Shown one piece after another: positions 1 through 12,645 of a stretch of 56,566 nt of DNA. Location: assembly GCF_005405245.1 (NCBI RefSeq), contig NZ_BJDR01000013.1, positions 1 to 56,566 on the forward strand. The letters are read 5' to 3'. Positions within the stretch are counted from its first letter, which is position 1. Each line of letters starts with the position of its first letter. Under the pieces are notes generated by a model. That model had not been told where the DNA came from. It did not search any database and saw only the letters and a program-made list of their open reading frames with translations. The translations under genes and the position numbers were made by a program. The stretch is from Enterococcus nangangensis. Its GTDB lineage: Bacteria; Bacillota; Bacilli; Lactobacillales; Enterococcaceae.

Positions 1-44
1 GGTTTAGACGCTTTAATCATACGGATAAGGTCTTCCTTTTTCAA
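1..44 (-). CDS. possible 5' end of a downstream gene (partial)
   Basis: On the minus strand a reading frame opens 23 nt after the stop of the DUF3137-like gene and runs off the left edge. It could start at a TTG at 44, giving an N-terminus that begins MKKEDLIRMIKASK, or at the ATG at 20. No convincing Shine-Dalgarno is visible before the TTG; an AAGGAAG lies about 11 nt before the ATG. Only 14 codons are present, so no function can be assigned. It may be the next gene of the same transcript. Confidence 0.25.
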   Translation of the reverse strand, partial: MKKEDLIRMIKASK

Positions 45-67
45 TACGCTAATTTACACAAACTATT

Positions 68-1159
68 TTACGCTCTCAAAGATAAGCTATCCACTAAGCG
101 CAATTCATCAATCAAGCTGACAATATAGTCAATTTCTTCTGAAAACTGTTGCATCACCTTTCCCAAATTCATCATTTCCGCATCAGCTATTTCAAAAGAA
201 TTATGTTGCGAATAAATTGCCACGTGTACTTGACCTTCTTTTTGGAAATGAAGAAAGACCTTGGCTTGCGCACGGTCAGCCATCCTTTGAATATACTCCA
301 TCATATGTGGTGTCAAAATATAATAAGCTTGTTGCTCATTGATGCTTTCGACAAAAAAACGTTTAGTGAAACTAGCACTATCCGTAGTAATGCCCCCTTT
401 TAAGTTGCGCTGACCTTTACGCTCTCTTTCTTGCACGGAAACATCAGCCACTAACTGCTTAGGAAAATCACAAATTAACCACAGCCCCTTAAAAGCTTCT
501 TTGTACGTATGAACAGTATTCCCTTCACTATCTTTACTCGTTGTGACTTGTGTTAATTCTATATCAGAAAACGCACAACGGACCCCTCGATAGTTGCCTT
601 TCACTAGATCGCTTCCTCTAAGTTCATCAAAACGAAAGCCAAAACTATTGGCCGCCTGCTGGATATCTTCCACGGCTAATCCCTTTTCGTGTTGATAGTC
701 AAACTCCTTAAAGATTTTTTTCAGTAGCATCGGCATAATATTAGTGGCTGCTTGGCTTTTTATTTTGCTGGCTGAATCACTGCGATGCACCCAGCCTAAA
801 AGTGCTATGACAACCCCTACGATAAATATGGCTATCCCCAGTATACCGTTTATTAAAAATCCTAGTGGCACTAGCAGGATACCGCCTAGCATTACCCACT
901 TGCCAAGCTTGGAAGATTTAGCTTGAGCTTGAATAAACTCCTGCATTTCACTAAAAGTTGCTTGACTGTTTAAATCTACTGTCCCATCTGTTAAATTAAT
1001 CAGCGTACCACACGTTTTACACATTCTTTGCTGCAATTCTAATGCCTGTTCACAAGAAGGACAGGAACGCAATTCACCTAGTAAAATACGCTCACGCTCC
1101 GCTACTTCCTTTTTCGACATGATAAAAATAGTATTCCCTTCTCGACGTACCTTGACCAT
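68..1159 (-). CDS. zinc-ribbon, two-TM membrane protein (DUF3137-like)
   Basis: A 363-residue protein of unknown function. The N-terminal part has a CPSC...CKTC zinc-ribbon (about residues 34-50). Two closely spaced hydrophobic segments follow (about 87-125), then a soluble C-terminal domain with the pattern 'FDELRGSDLVKG' and 'GVRCAFSDIELTQV' seen in DUF3137 proteins. The start at 1159 is supported by GGAGGT six bases upstream; an internal Met at MSKKEV is a weaker alternative. The gene is separated from the upstream rlmD operon by a terminator, so it is probably transcribed on its own. The domain name comes from memory of the family pattern; the membrane topology and zinc-ribbon are visible in the sequence. 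Confidence 0.75.
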   Translation of the reverse strand: MVKVRREGNTIFIMSKKEVAERERILLGELRSCPSCEQALELQQRMCKTCGTLINLTDGTVDLNSQATFSEMQEFIQAQAKSSKLGKWVMLGGILLVPLGFLINGILGIAIFIVGVVIALLGWVHRSDSASKIKSQAATNIMPMLLKKIFKEFDYQHEKGLAVEDIQQAANSFGFRFDELRGSDLVKGNYRGVRCAFSDIELTQVTTSKDSEGNTVHTYKEAFKGLWLICDFPKQLVADVSVQERERKGQRNLKGGITTDSASFTKRFFVESINEQQAYYILTPHMMEYIQRMADRAQAKVFLHFQKEGQVHVAIYSQHNSFEIADAEMMNLGKVMQQFSEEIDYIVSLIDELRLVDSLSLRA

Positions 1160-1317
1160 TTTTTTACCTCCAATGCTTGTTTAGCTCTGATAATCTCGAT
1201 AAATGATAAAACAGTTGCATTTTAGACTGTTTATTTTAATTTAATTTTAACTTAAATCAATTTATTCATAAAGCCATAACCTTTTGCGTTTGTTTGATCA
1301 CAACCATCAAAGACGAC

Positions 1318-1361
1318 AAAAAAAAAGACAGGTGAAAGTCTTTTTGACCTTCACGTGTCTT
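1318..1361 (-). terminator. Rho-independent terminator after rlmD
   Basis: A stem of about 16 bp (AAGACA..GTC pairing with GAC..TGTCTT, two mismatches, 1325-1361) is followed on the minus strand by a run of Us (A-tract at 1318-1326 on the plus strand). It lies just after the rlmD stop codon and closes the pcrA-rlmD operon. Confidence 0.8.
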
Positions 1362-1370
1362 GGCTGACTA

Positions 1371-2747
1371 CTATTTTTCTCTTCTGGTGAGTAAAGTGAC
1401 GCTTTCAACATGCACGGTTTGGGGGAATAAATCTACCGGTTGGACTTTTTCAATATTGTAACCGGAAGCATTAAATAAAGCTAAATCGCGAGCTAGAGTC
1501 GCTGGGTTACAAGAAATATAAACAACTTTCTCTGGTGCCATGGCGACAGTAGCGTCGATAAAACTTTCGCTGAGGCCTTTTCTTGGGGGGTCCACCATGA
1601 CCACCGTTGGCTTCACGCCGGATGCTTGCCAAGTGGCCATCACGTCTTCAGCGTTGCCGATTTCATAGCTAATATTAGTGACTTTGTTAAGTTTGGCATT
1701 TTCTTTGGCATCGGCTACTGCTTCTGGCACAACTTCTACGCCGTAGACTTGTTGCACACGTTTAGCTAAAGACAAGCCAATGGTCCCGATACCACAGTAA
1801 GCATCTACCACCACGTCATCTTTGGTTAATTGGGCAAAGTCGATAGCTGTTTGGTATAAAAGTTCGGCTTGTGGTGTATTCACTTGGTAAAAAGATGGTG
1901 CAGAAATACGATACGTATTCCCTAATAATTGATCTTCATAATAACTTTGGCCCCATAACACAATATTATGACTTCCTAAAATGACGTTCGTCACTTCATG
2001 ATTGACATTTTGCATCACGGAAACAACTTCGGGCAGCGCTTCGTGAATGCGTTGAGCAATTTTAGGACCATCAAAGAATTTTTCTTTCCGGGTGACTAAC
2101 GTGACCATCATCTCATGGGAGTAATACCCACGGCGCACGATAATGTGCCGCAAAAAGCCGGTATGATTTTCTTCATTGTACGCACTAATGCCGAAGTCTC
2201 GCAAAATGTCACGAATCGTAATAACCGCTTGGTCGATCACGGGATCTTGGATATAAAAATCTTCCATGGAAATCAGTTGGTGGGAATTTTTTCGAAAAAA
2301 TCCGGTGGTTAAATGGTCCTCCACTAAACGCACAGGAATTTGCGCTTTATTGCGGTAGCCGGTTTGCTTAGCACTACCTAGTGTAGGCAAGACTGGTACT
2401 TCTGGCAGTTTAGCAATTTTTTGCAGGACGTTTTGGACTTGTTGGCGTTTGAAAGCTAATTGGCCGCTGTAGTTTAAGTGTTGTAAAGGAGCAATGCCGG
2501 TTTGTAACAAGCGATTATCCGTTGTTGCCACTCGTTGGCTGCTTTCCTTCACTAGTTTTAAAACTTTACCAAAGCCAAAATTTTTCCCTGCTTTAATCAC
2601 TTTAATATCGACAACTTCATCAGGTAACGCATTTTCGACAAAAATTGGATAGCCGTCGCGTTTGGCGACGCCTAGTCCTTCATAGGTCAAATCGTGAATC
2701 GTCACTTGCAAGTTTTGATTTTTTTCTACTGGTACTTCTTTTTTCAT
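1371..2747 (-). CDS. rlmD: 23S rRNA (uracil-5-)-methyltransferase, RlmD/RlmCD type, without Fe-S cysteines
   Basis: A 458-residue SAM-dependent RNA m5U methyltransferase. An N-terminal TRAM domain (about 8-65) precedes the methyltransferase core. SAM-site residues lie around DAYCGIGTIGLSL, the DPPRKGL motif follows, and the catalytic Cys is in SCNPATLARDL. The family methylates uridines of 23S rRNA (U1939, and in some Firmicutes also U747). The only cysteines are in DAYCG and SCNP, so the four-cysteine Fe-S motif after the TRAM domain is absent. The paralogue at 45735-47111 has the same length and keeps those cysteines. AAAGGAG precedes the ATG. It is the last gene of the pcrA-to-rlmD run, 118 nt after dagK. 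Which uridine it modifies cannot be told from sequence. Confidence 0.92.
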   Translation of the reverse strand: MKKEVPVEKNQNLQVTIHDLTYEGLGVAKRDGYPIFVENALPDEVVDIKVIKAGKNFGFGKVLKLVKESSQRVATTDNRLLQTGIAPLQHLNYSGQLAFKRQQVQNVLQKIAKLPEVPVLPTLGSAKQTGYRNKAQIPVRLVEDHLTTGFFRKNSHQLISMEDFYIQDPVIDQAVITIRDILRDFGISAYNEENHTGFLRHIIVRRGYYSHEMMVTLVTRKEKFFDGPKIAQRIHEALPEVVSVMQNVNHEVTNVILGSHNIVLWGQSYYEDQLLGNTYRISAPSFYQVNTPQAELLYQTAIDFAQLTKDDVVVDAYCGIGTIGLSLAKRVQQVYGVEVVPEAVADAKENAKLNKVTNISYEIGNAEDVMATWQASGVKPTVVMVDPPRKGLSESFIDATVAMAPEKVVYISCNPATLARDLALFNASGYNIEKVQPVDLFPQTVHVESVTLLTRREK

Positions 2748-2798
2748 GTTGGTCTCCTTTTATCAAGATGCAGTCTTGACCACATCTTCAGTCCTAAG

Positions 2799-2840
2799 AA
2801 AAGCTTCACGAGACTTATTCCTAAGACCTCTGTGAAGCTT
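2799..2840 (-). terminator. hairpin between dagK and rlmD (weak or attenuating terminator)
   Basis: AAGCTTCAC (2801-2809) pairs perfectly with GTGAAGCTT (2832-2840). On the minus strand it is followed by TTTTCTT, a poor U-tract. It could terminate part of the dagK transcript or act as a processing site before rlmD. Confidence 0.5.
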
Positions 2841-2864
2841 CCTCACCAGACTAAGCATTTTGCA

Positions 2865-3896
2865 TTAGTCTTCTTTTTGTTGATTAATCAAACCATCGCC
2901 GTCTAAATCTTCTTGCGCCAACTCTTCTACTTCATTAACAAAAGCCCGAGTGGTTTCGTCGTACTCTTGTTCTGTAATCGCCTCATCGGCAATATCGTCG
3001 ACATTGGCAAAAAATTCGATATGTTGTTGGTGATTAATAAAAGTCATGGGGGCATCGCCACCGTATTCGCCATCTAAGTTAATCATCATGCGCGTGGCGT
3101 CATCTTGCACTTCAGCATGCAAGAAACTAGTCTTCGTGTAAATCACGCGAGGATCGTTCACATGGCGGCCACCGTTAAAGACCATGGCAACTAAGTGAAT
3201 CATTTCAAAGAGATTGGCGGTCTTCACGATGATTAAAGAGAACTTACCATCATCTAGTTTCGCATCTGGTGCAATTTGTTCTAAGCCGCCCACTGAATTG
3301 GTCAAGCCTAAAAAGAACATCGAAGCTGGTCCATCATAGATGCCATTCTCATATTCCAAATGAACATTAATCGGTTTGACTCGCGGTAACATCTCAGCGC
3401 CTTTGGCTAAATAAGCTAAATAACCAAAAATCGTTTTCAGTTCAGAAGGGACTTCATAGGTCAGTTCTGTTAAATAGCCTCCGGCCGCAATATTAATAAA
3501 GTAACGTTCATTCGCTTCACCGATATCCATTTTAATGGATTTGCCTGTTAAGATTACTTCGGCGGCCTTTTTTATATTATCGCGAGGAATTTTTAAAGCG
3601 CGGGCGTAATCATTAGTCGTGCCAGCAGGAATAATCGCCATTTTGGGACGGACAGGTAAGTTCGCGATACCATTGACCACTTCGTTAATCGTGCCATCGC
3701 CACCAGCGGCGACAATTAAATCAAAGCCTGCCAAAGCAGCGCGGGTTGCTTCATGTTTGGCCGATTCTTCTTCCGGCGTGGTGGCAAAAGCGCTGGCCTC
3801 ATAGCCGGCTTTTTCCAACACGTCTAAGATATCAGCAAGATTTTTCCGTACTAATTCTTTTCCGGAAACCGGATTATAAATTAATCGTGCCTTCAT
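2865..3896 (-). CDS. dagK: diacylglycerol kinase (lipid kinase DagK)
   Basis: A 343-residue soluble lipid kinase of the DagK/YegS family. It phosphorylates diacylglycerol to phosphatidic acid, recycling the DAG released by lipoteichoic acid synthesis. Visible signatures are the N-terminal 'YNPVSGKE', the nucleotide-binding GGDGT within 'VAAGGDGTINEVVNG' (about 63-78), and 'PAGTTNDYARAL'. A short acidic tail follows the catalytic domain. AGGAGAG precedes the ATG, and the start lies 8 nt after the gatB stop, so the gene is translated from the gat operon. DagK commonly follows gatCAB in Firmicutes. Confidence 0.95.
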   Translation of the reverse strand: MKARLIYNPVSGKELVRKNLADILDVLEKAGYEASAFATTPEEESAKHEATRAALAGFDLIVAAGGDGTINEVVNGIANLPVRPKMAIIPAGTTNDYARALKIPRDNIKKAAEVILTGKSIKMDIGEANERYFINIAAGGYLTELTYEVPSELKTIFGYLAYLAKGAEMLPRVKPINVHLEYENGIYDGPASMFFLGLTNSVGGLEQIAPDAKLDDGKFSLIIVKTANLFEMIHLVAMVFNGGRHVNDPRVIYTKTSFLHAEVQDDATRMMINLDGEYGGDAPMTFINHQQHIEFFANVDDIADEAITEQEYDETTRAFVNEVEELAQEDLDGDGLINQQKED

Positions 3897-3904
3897 GTTC
3901 TCTC

Positions 3905-5335
3905 CTATCTTTTTTGCAATTCCGCCATTAACAATTGGTTGACGACAGCTGGATTGGCTTTGCCCCGTGTTTGTTTCATAATTTGTCCTACTAAAAAGCC
4001 CACTGCGCGGTCTTTACCATTTTTGAAATCTTCGATGGATTGTTGGTTGTTATCCAGAATTTCCGTAATCAGAGGAATCAATTTAGCTGGGTCAGACAAT
4101 TGGACTAATCCTTTTTCTTCCACGTAAACTTTTGGTTCGGCGCCCTCTTCAATAGCGGCTTTAAAGACTTGTTTAGCAATCTTCGAACTAATGGTCCCGT
4201 CTTGAATCAATTGAATCATTTCGGCTAAGTTTTTCGGTGTTAATTTCGTGTCGGCTAATTCTTGTTTTTGGCTGTTGAGATAAGCGGAAACTTCCCCCAT
4301 CAACCAGTTGGAAGCAAGTTTGGCATCAGCACCATTGGCTAAGGTGGCTTCAAAGAAATCAGACATCTCTTTGGTTAAGGTTAAAACCATCGCATCGTAT
4401 TCCGGTAAACCTAATTCGGCAATGTAGCGTGCCCGTCGTTTATTGGGCATTTCTGGTAAACTTTGCCGCATCCGTTCAATCCACTGGTCATCAATTTTAA
4501 AAGGCGGCAGATCTGGTTCTGGGAAGTAACGATAATCAGAAGAACCTTCTTTCACCCGCATTAAAATCGTTTGGCCGGTTGTTTCATCAAAACGGCGAGT
4601 TTCTTGTTGGATCACACCGCCAGCCCGTAAGACTTTTGCTTGCCGCGTTTCTTCAAAGGCTAAGCCCTTTTTCACGTAAGATAAAGAGTTCAGGTTTTTC
4701 AACTCGGTTTTGGTGCCAAATTTTTCTTGCCCATAAGGCCGCAGGGAAATGTTAGCATCACAGCGCATGGAACCTTCTTCCATTTTCACGTCAGAGACTT
4801 CCGTAAATTGAATCAAAGAGCGTAAAGCATCTAAATAAGCATAAGCTTCTTCTGGTGAACGCATATCAGCTTCGGAAACAATTTCAATTAAAGGCGTTCC
4901 TTGGCGGTTTAAATCCACATAAGAATAGCCATCAGTACCATGAATGTTTTTCCCCGCATCTTCTTCTAAGTGGACCCGCTCAATGCGAATTTTCTTTTTC
5001 TGACCTGCTACGTCAATTTCAATCCAGCCGTCGTGCCCAATGGGTTGGTCAAACTGGGAAATTTGGTACGCTTTGGGATTATCAGGATAGAAGTAATTTT
5101 TCCGGTCAAAGTGGGTGTCGCGGGCAATTTCACAATTTAAAGCTAATGCGGCTTTCATGCCAAATTCCAAGGCGGCTTTATTTAAAACCGGTAAAACACC
5201 AGGATAGCCCCAGTCAATAACGTTAGTGTTAGTGTTGGGCTCAGCACCAAAATGCGCTGGTGCCGGGGAGAAAATTTTAGTATTGGTTTTTAGTTCTACG
5301 TGGACTTCTAGTCCGATAACTGTTTCAAAATTCAT
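3905..5335 (-). CDS. gatB: Asp/Glu-tRNA(Asn/Gln) amidotransferase subunit B
   Basis: A 476-residue GatB, the usual length. It binds Glu-tRNA(Gln) or Asp-tRNA(Asn) and performs the ATP-dependent activation step that lets the amidotransferase make Gln-tRNA and Asn-tRNA. The start '[14 protein letters not shown]' and the block '[16 protein letters not shown]' are characteristic. The C-terminal GatB/YqeY helical domain ends in '[17 protein letters not shown]'. GGAGGG upstream of its ATG overlaps the end of gatA, and the ATG begins one base after the gatA stop, so translation is probably coupled. It forms the GatCAB complex with its two upstream neighbours. Confidence 0.98.
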   Translation of the reverse strand: MNFETVIGLEVHVELKTNTKIFSPAPAHFGAEPNTNTNVIDWGYPGVLPVLNKAALEFGMKAALALNCEIARDTHFDRKNYFYPDNPKAYQISQFDQPIGHDGWIEIDVAGQKKKIRIERVHLEEDAGKNIHGTDGYSYVDLNRQGTPLIEIVSEADMRSPEEAYAYLDALRSLIQFTEVSDVKMEEGSMRCDANISLRPYGQEKFGTKTELKNLNSLSYVKKGLAFEETRQAKVLRAGGVIQQETRRFDETTGQTILMRVKEGSSDYRYFPEPDLPPFKIDDQWIERMRQSLPEMPNKRRARYIAELGLPEYDAMVLTLTKEMSDFFEATLANGADAKLASNWLMGEVSAYLNSQKQELADTKLTPKNLAEMIQLIQDGTISSKIAKQVFKAAIEEGAEPKVYVEEKGLVQLSDPAKLIPLITEILDNNQQSIEDFKNGKDRAVGFLVGQIMKQTRGKANPAVVNQLLMAELQKR

Positions 5336-5336
5336 C

Positions 5337-6803
5337 TTAAAACCCTCCTAAAATCTTGGGTTGTTGTTTATGATAATCTGTGACCCCTTCAAAAGCGGCC
5401 GCAGCTTGGTACATGGTAGCTTCATCGAAAGCTTTCCCGATAATTTGTAAGCCCACAGGCAGCCCTTCAGAAAAACCAGCGGGAATACTCATCCCAGGAA
5501 GACCTGCCAAGTTAACGGGAATCGTTAATAAGTCGGCTAAGTACATGGAAATTGGATCGTTGATATTTTCTCCTAAACCAAAGGCAACATTCGGTGAAGT
5601 TGGGCCAATAATTAAATCGTAATTGGCAAAGACTTGGTCAAAGTCATTTTTGATTAACGTCCGTACTTGCGCTGCCTTTTTAAAGTAAGCGTCATAGTAA
5701 CCAGCAGATAAAGAATAAGTTCCTAACATAATCCGCCGCTTCACTTCCATGCCAAAACCTTCAGAACGGGATTTGACATAGACATCTTCTAAGTTTTCAA
5801 TGTCTTGAGCTCTAAAGCCATAACGAATCCCATCAAAACGTTGCAGGTTGGAGCTAGCTTCTGAACTAGCCATAATGTAGTAGACTGCTACTCCATATTT
5901 AGAATAAGGTAAGCTGACTTCTTCTACAGTAGCTCCTAATTTTTTAAAGGTTTCCACAGCTTCTAAAATAACTTTCTTCACGCCCGGTTGTACCCCGGCC
6001 CCTAAATATTCTTTAGGTAAAGCGATTTTCATCCCTTTAATTTCTTTGCCAATTTTCGCAGTGAAATCAGGAATGCTGCGCCCAGAGCTGGTGGAATCTT
6101 TGGCATCGTAGCCAGCAATAGCGTTTAAGACTAAGGCATTATCCGTAACGTTTCTTGTTAATGGTCCAATTTGATCCATACTAGAAGCAAAGGCGATTAA
6201 ACCAAAACGCGACACGCGACCATAAGTAGGCTTCAAGCCGACAATCCCGTTAAAAGCGGCTGGTTGCCGAATGGATCCCCCAGTATCACTCCCTAAAGAC
6301 ACTGGAATTTCCCCCGCCGCCACGCTGGCAGCAGAACCACCAGAAGACCCACCGGGAACTTTGGTGGTATCCCAAGGGTTAACCGTCTTTTTAAAGGCGG
6401 AAGTTTCGGTACTACTCCCCATGGCAAACTCATCCATATTGAGTTTACCAACCGGAATCATATTGGCTTGATAAACTTTATCCATCACAGTAGCGTCATA
6501 AATCGGATCAAAGTTTGCTAAAATTTTGGAAGCGGCAGTCGTCCGCAAATCTTTGGTGACGATATTGTCCTTAATTCCAATGGGAATACCGGCTAAGATT
6601 TCATCTTCAGCGACCCCTTTAGTATCAAGACCTTTAGCCATTTGCAATGCTTTTTCTTCATTTAAAGCTAAGAAGGCACCAATCGTTTTGTCGGTCTCGG
6701 CAATGCGGGCAAAAGTGGCTTTCGTTAAGTCGGTTGCTGAAATTTCTTTGCTGACAAGTAAATTGTGTAGTTCTTGAATGTTTTTTTGATAAAGTTCAGT
6801 CAC
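5337..6803 (-). CDS. gatA: Asp/Glu-tRNA(Asn/Gln) amidotransferase subunit A
   Basis: A 488-residue amidase-signature glutaminase subunit. It releases ammonia from glutamine for transamidation by GatB. The Ser-cisSer-Lys triad is visible: Lys78 in '[10 protein letters not shown]', Ser153 in '[10 protein letters not shown]' and Ser177 in '[10 protein letters not shown]'. The start codon is GTG (6801-6803), preceded by GGAGG at a spacing of 9. Its first base overlaps the last base of the gatC stop (TAGTG), typical of tight coupling in gatCAB operons. Confidence 0.98.
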   Translation of the reverse strand: MTELYQKNIQELHNLLVSKEISATDLTKATFARIAETDKTIGAFLALNEEKALQMAKGLDTKGVAEDEILAGIPIGIKDNIVTKDLRTTAASKILANFDPIYDATVMDKVYQANMIPVGKLNMDEFAMGSSTETSAFKKTVNPWDTTKVPGGSSGGSAASVAAGEIPVSLGSDTGGSIRQPAAFNGIVGLKPTYGRVSRFGLIAFASSMDQIGPLTRNVTDNALVLNAIAGYDAKDSTSSGRSIPDFTAKIGKEIKGMKIALPKEYLGAGVQPGVKKVILEAVETFKKLGATVEEVSLPYSKYGVAVYYIMASSEASSNLQRFDGIRYGFRAQDIENLEDVYVKSRSEGFGMEVKRRIMLGTYSLSAGYYDAYFKKAAQVRTLIKNDFDQVFANYDLIIGPTSPNVAFGLGENINDPISMYLADLLTIPVNLAGLPGMSIPAGFSEGLPVGLQIIGKAFDEATMYQAAAAFEGVTDYHKQQPKILGGF

Positions 6804-7108
6804 TATGCTCCAGCCTCCCCATTATCCATAATTGCTGGCACTTTTATATAGCCATCTTTAGTTTGCGGTACATTGCGTAACAACTCTTGCCGCGGCATTC
6901 CTGGTACCACCACGTCTTCGCGTAAAACATTGATACCATCCACAACGTTAACCGTTAAAGGTACCCCTGCTGTTTCTACTTCTCCTAATAGTTCCACCAT
7001 TTCAATAATCTTACCCATTTGTTTCGTAAAGCCTGGCAGTTCTGCGGTTGAAAAGCTCAATTTGGCAAGTTTAGCCACGTGTTGTGCTTCTTCATTAGTG
7101 ATTGCCAT
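6803..7108 (-). CDS. gatC: Asp/Glu-tRNA(Asn/Gln) amidotransferase subunit C
   Basis: A 101-residue GatC, the small subunit that wraps around GatA and stabilises the GatAB complex. The N-terminal '[15 protein letters not shown]' helix and the C-terminal 'LREDVV...[16 protein letters not shown]' match the family. AAGGGG precedes the ATG. It is the first gat gene of this operon, 56 nt downstream of camS. Confidence 0.97.
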   Translation of the reverse strand: MAITNEEAQHVAKLAKLSFSTAELPGFTKQMGKIIEMVELLGEVETAGVPLTVNVVDGINVLREDVVVPGMPRQELLRNVPQTKDGYIKVPAIMDNGEAGA

Positions 7109-7164
7109 TTGTTCCCCTTCTTTCTTGCAAAATTCTCTTTGAGTTTACCACATTTTTTTGAAAA

Positions 7165-8250
7165 TTAATTAAAAACATGTGCAATAGGATCGGCGTCCCC
7201 TTGACTAATCACGTTACTTTGCGTACCCGTCACAGCATTGACACTAATTTCCCACGTCACATCTTTGGCAAAGGTCTCTTGGGCTGTTTTAGCCACAAAC
7301 TGCGTAAAGCTAGTGACTTCTGCTTTCGTATAGTAACCGGATTCCACTGTAATCGTCAATTTTACCAGTTTGCCTTCTGCATAATAAGCCATTCCCGAAA
7401 CGCCGGTCAAATTAGGGAAGAAACTGGTAGTGGCTGATTGAAATGTTTTAAAAGCGGCATTTAAACCATCTTGGGTGGCTTCATTGTCGCCACTAGTCAC
7501 AGGGAGCAAAATGTGATTTTCGGATAAAGTATCCCATTTGTCCACCGTTGCGGTGCCATCACTTAAGGAGCCTAAAATAAAGTTTCCTCCTTGAACATCG
7601 TCGTTTTTAGCTTGTTGGAACAAGGCGATGTAAATGGGAATTTCTTTTAAGTCCCCCTCTTGCCGTAAACGCGTCAAAATACTATTGGCTGCTTGTCGGC
7701 CTTGGGCGAGCATTTCTTCATTGGAAAGTTCAAGGTTAGGCGTCACAGAATAGTCCACTTGGTTTAAGGCTACGCCAATCACCAAGCCAGCTAATTTTTC
7801 ACTGTCGGCAGAAATAAAATCATACTCGATAATTTTTTGCACCGCTTGCCCTTTGCTGGCATCGCCAGCATTTAAACCATCTGGATTATCATCCGTCTTG
7901 CGGCCTAGCCAATTACGTAAAGTAACACCGTCAATTTTTTGCCCTTCTTGGAAATAATATTTATCTGTAGCAAAGTTTAATTGGGCTAAACGTAAGAGTC
8001 CCGTTTGAAAATTATTAGTGTTGTAATTGGAATTTAAAGTAGAAGTTTCCACCCCATTAGCGATTCCGGTTTGATACTGACCGTCTACTAATAGCGCTTG
8101 GTAAACTTTTTCATCCACGCGTCCTGTAGTAATGGTCCCACTGTTACTCGTTTGGTCAGCGGTGGAAATATTTTCTAACTTGCCACAGCCCGCCAAAAGA
8201 CCTAGCGCCAGGCAAGCTCCTCCTAAGAGGATTTTTTTTCTCGTTAGCAT
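7165..8250 (-). CDS. camS: CamS family lipoprotein (sex pheromone precursor)
   Basis: A 361-residue secreted lipoprotein. The signal peptide begins MLTRKKILLGG, and the lipobox LLAGC puts the lipidated Cys at residue 22. The mature domain carries the CamS patterns 'RVDEKVYQALLVDGQYQTG' and 'LRLAQLNFATDKYYFQEGQ'. In E. faecalis the CamS signal peptide is trimmed to the plasmid pheromone cAM373. The octapeptide before the Cys here is LALGLLAG, unlike AIFILAS, so pheromone activity is only possible. The role of the mature protein is unknown. The ATG abuts the ligA stop (TAAATG) with GGAGG upstream. Confidence 0.93.
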   Translation of the reverse strand: MLTRKKILLGGACLALGLLAGCGKLENISTADQTSNSGTITTGRVDEKVYQALLVDGQYQTGIANGVETSTLNSNYNTNNFQTGLLRLAQLNFATDKYYFQEGQKIDGVTLRNWLGRKTDDNPDGLNAGDASKGQAVQKIIEYDFISADSEKLAGLVIGVALNQVDYSVTPNLELSNEEMLAQGRQAANSILTRLRQEGDLKEIPIYIALFQQAKNDDVQGGNFILGSLSDGTATVDKWDTLSENHILLPVTSGDNEATQDGLNAAFKTFQSATTSFFPNLTGVSGMAYYAEGKLVKLTITVESGYYTKAEVTSFTQFVAKTAQETFAKDVTWEISVNAVTGTQSNVISQGDADPIAHVFN

Positions 8251-10269
<2,019 letters not shown>

Positions 10270-10278
10270 TCATCCCTC

Positions 10279-12618
10279 CTAAGCTTTTGTAATGGGAGCA
10301 AAAGCCGCTAATAAGCGTTTGATGCCTTGCTCCTTAAAGGCAATATCTAATTCCATTTCTTCTTGCGCTCCACTGACTTTCACTACTGTACCGATGCCCC
10401 ACTTCTTATGGTTCACTTTATCTCCTACTTGATAGCTAGTACTTGTAGTTTTCGCTTGTGGCTTACTATAGGTTGGCTGTGGTGCTTGAGGCGCGGTGGT
10501 TTTCTTGGGTGCGTAAGCTTGATTCCAACGATTCGTTTGGTCAAAAGGATAAGTCGTTTGGCTGCTAGTAGTTCTTTGACTGGCAGAGCTACGATTACTA
10601 TTGCCCCAAGCACTTGTGGTCCGGCGCGCTAAATACGGTGAAGTATTATTTTCGGTAGTACCGGAACTTGATAATAACTCTTCATCAATTTCACTAATGA
10701 AGCGACTTGGTCGATTGTACTGGGTCTTCCCGTAAAGCGTCCGGGATTGGGCGTTAGTTAAATATAAAATTTCTTCAGCTCGAGTAATGCCCACATAGGC
10801 TAAACGCCGTTCTTCTTCTAACTCATTTTCTTCCATTAGAGCCCGGGATAGAGGAAAGACACCTTCTTCCATCCCCATCAAAAAGACTACTGGAAATTCC
10901 AAGCCTTTAGCGGCATGTAAAGTCATTAAAGTAACTTGACTAGTAGCATTTTCTTCTAAGTTATCTAGGTCCGAAACTAACGCTAAATCATTTAAGAAAA
11001 TAATTAACTTATCCTCTTCGGCTTCAGCATCACGTTCTTTTTCCCAACGTTTATCAAATTCTTGGGTTACTGTTAAAAATTCTTCCAAGTTTTCTAAGCG
11101 GCTTTGGGATTCCAACGTGTTTTGGCGTTTCAGCTCTTCTTCGTAGCCTGACTTCGTTAAAATTTCTTGCGTGAGTTCCGTCACTGTTAAATAAGGAACT
11201 TGTTGGATAAAGTTTTCCATCAAGACCGCAAAGTTGGCTAATTCGCGACTGGCTTTGCCACTGATATTGGCTAAAGCAACATTTTGCGCGGCTTCCAACA
11301 AACTAAACTCGTGATAGTTGGCAAACTCTTGCAATTTTTCAATGGAAGTTTGACCAATTCCTCGTTTAGGAACATTGACAATCCGTTGAAAGCTCAAGGA
11401 ATCTTTGTTATTGGCGATTACCGTTAAATAGGCTAAGATATCGCGAATTTCTTTACGGTCGTAGAACTTGTGGCCCCCCACCATCGTGTAAGGGATATTG
11501 GATTTTAAGAGGGTTTCTTCTAGAACCCGGGATTGGGCATTGGTACGGTAGAGGACCGCAAAATCATTATATGGGCGGTTGTGCTCGCGACCTTCTTTTT
11601 GAATTTGACTGACAATAAAACGGGTTTCATCCCGCTCGTCATTGCCGCGATAATAAATAATTTTTTCGCCGTCGTGATTTTCTGTCCAGAGCTTTTTCTT
11701 TTTCCGTAAGCTATTGTTTTCAATCACTTGGTTAGCGGCTTGTAAAATCGTTTTGGTGGAGCGATAGTTTTGTTCCAACAAGATGACTTTGGCGTTAGGA
11801 TAGTCAGCTTCAAAATCTAAAATATTTTGCATATCCGCTCCCCGCCAACCGTAAATACTTTGGTCAGCATCCCCGACGACGCAGAGATTTTTAAAGCGGG
11901 CCGCCAATAGATTCACTAACGTATATTGGGCGTGGTTAGTATCTTGATATTCATCCACGTGAATGTAGCGGAATTTATTTTGATAATAAGCTAAAACATC
12001 CGGCTGGTCATCAAATAAACGAATGGTATTCATAATTAAATCATCGAAGTCCATCGCTTCATTTTGCCGCAAACCCTTTTGATAGGCTTCGTAACACTGC
12101 CCGACAATTTGTTCAAAGTAACTACCTTGTAAAGCTTGGTAAGCTTTGGGATCTTGCAGTTTATTTTTAGCGTTACTAATGCTGCCTAAAATCGAACGCG
12201 GATCAAACTTTTTCGTGTCCACGTTGAGACTTTTTAAAACTTGTTTCATTAAAGTTAACTGTTCACCGGCATCAACAATGGTGAAATTTTTACTGTAACC
12301 AATCAGGTCCACATCGCGGCGCAAAATCCGCACACACATGGAGTGAAACGTCGAGACCCAAACATCTTCAGCACCACTAACTAAGAGCTTGGCCACCCGC
12401 TCTTTCATTTCTTTAGCCGCCTTATTGGTAAAGGTAATGGCTAAAATATTCCAAGGATTCATTTCCTTTTCTTCAATTAAGTAGGCAATGCGGTGGGTTA
12501 AAACTCGGGTCTTGCCACTACCGGCGCCGGCCATCAATAAGAGGGGGCCTTCTGTATACTGCACTGCTGCAGCTTGTTGCGGATTCATGCCCGCTAATAA
12601 TTTTTCCTTTGGATTCAT
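10279..12618 (-). CDS. pcrA: ATP-dependent DNA helicase PcrA (UvrD/Rep family)
   Basis: An SF1A 3'-5' helicase of 779 residues used in repair, rolling-circle plasmid replication and clearing RecA or RNA polymerase from DNA. Walker A AGAGSGKT is at about 30-37, motif II is DEYQD, and '[16 protein letters not shown]' and '[11 protein letters not shown]' belong to the C-terminal motor. A Ser/Thr/Gln-rich linker leads to a small Tudor-like C-terminal domain ('[17 protein letters not shown]') that binds RNA polymerase in this family. I place the start at the ATG at 12618, with GGAG eight bases upstream; a TTG two codons earlier is too close to the Shine-Dalgarno. It is the first gene of the operon. 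Confidence 0.97.
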   Translation of the reverse strand: MNPKEKLLAGMNPQQAAAVQYTEGPLLLMAGAGSGKTRVLTHRIAYLIEEKEMNPWNILAITFTNKAAKEMKERVAKLLVSGAEDVWVSTFHSMCVRILRRDVDLIGYSKNFTIVDAGEQLTLMKQVLKSLNVDTKKFDPRSILGSISNAKNKLQDPKAYQALQGSYFEQIVGQCYEAYQKGLRQNEAMDFDDLIMNTIRLFDDQPDVLAYYQNKFRYIHVDEYQDTNHAQYTLVNLLAARFKNLCVVGDADQSIYGWRGADMQNILDFEADYPNAKVILLEQNYRSTKTILQAANQVIENNSLRKKKKLWTENHDGEKIIYYRGNDERDETRFIVSQIQKEGREHNRPYNDFAVLYRTNAQSRVLEETLLKSNIPYTMVGGHKFYDRKEIRDILAYLTVIANNKDSLSFQRIVNVPKRGIGQTSIEKLQEFANYHEFSLLEAAQNVALANISGKASRELANFAVLMENFIQQVPYLTVTELTQEILTKSGYEEELKRQNTLESQSRLENLEEFLTVTQEFDKRWEKERDAEAEEDKLIIFLNDLALVSDLDNLEENATSQVTLMTLHAAKGLEFPVVFLMGMEEGVFPLSRALMEENELEEERRLAYVGITRAEEILYLTNAQSRTLYGKTQYNRPSRFISEIDEELLSSSGTTENNTSPYLARRTTSAWGNSNRSSASQRTTSSQTTYPFDQTNRWNQAYAPKKTTAPQAPQPTYSKPQAKTTSTSYQVGDKVNHKKWGIGTVVKVSGAQEEMELDIAFKEQGIKRLLAAFAPITKA

Positions 12619-12645
12619 GGTCAAAACTCCTTTTCAATCTTATTT

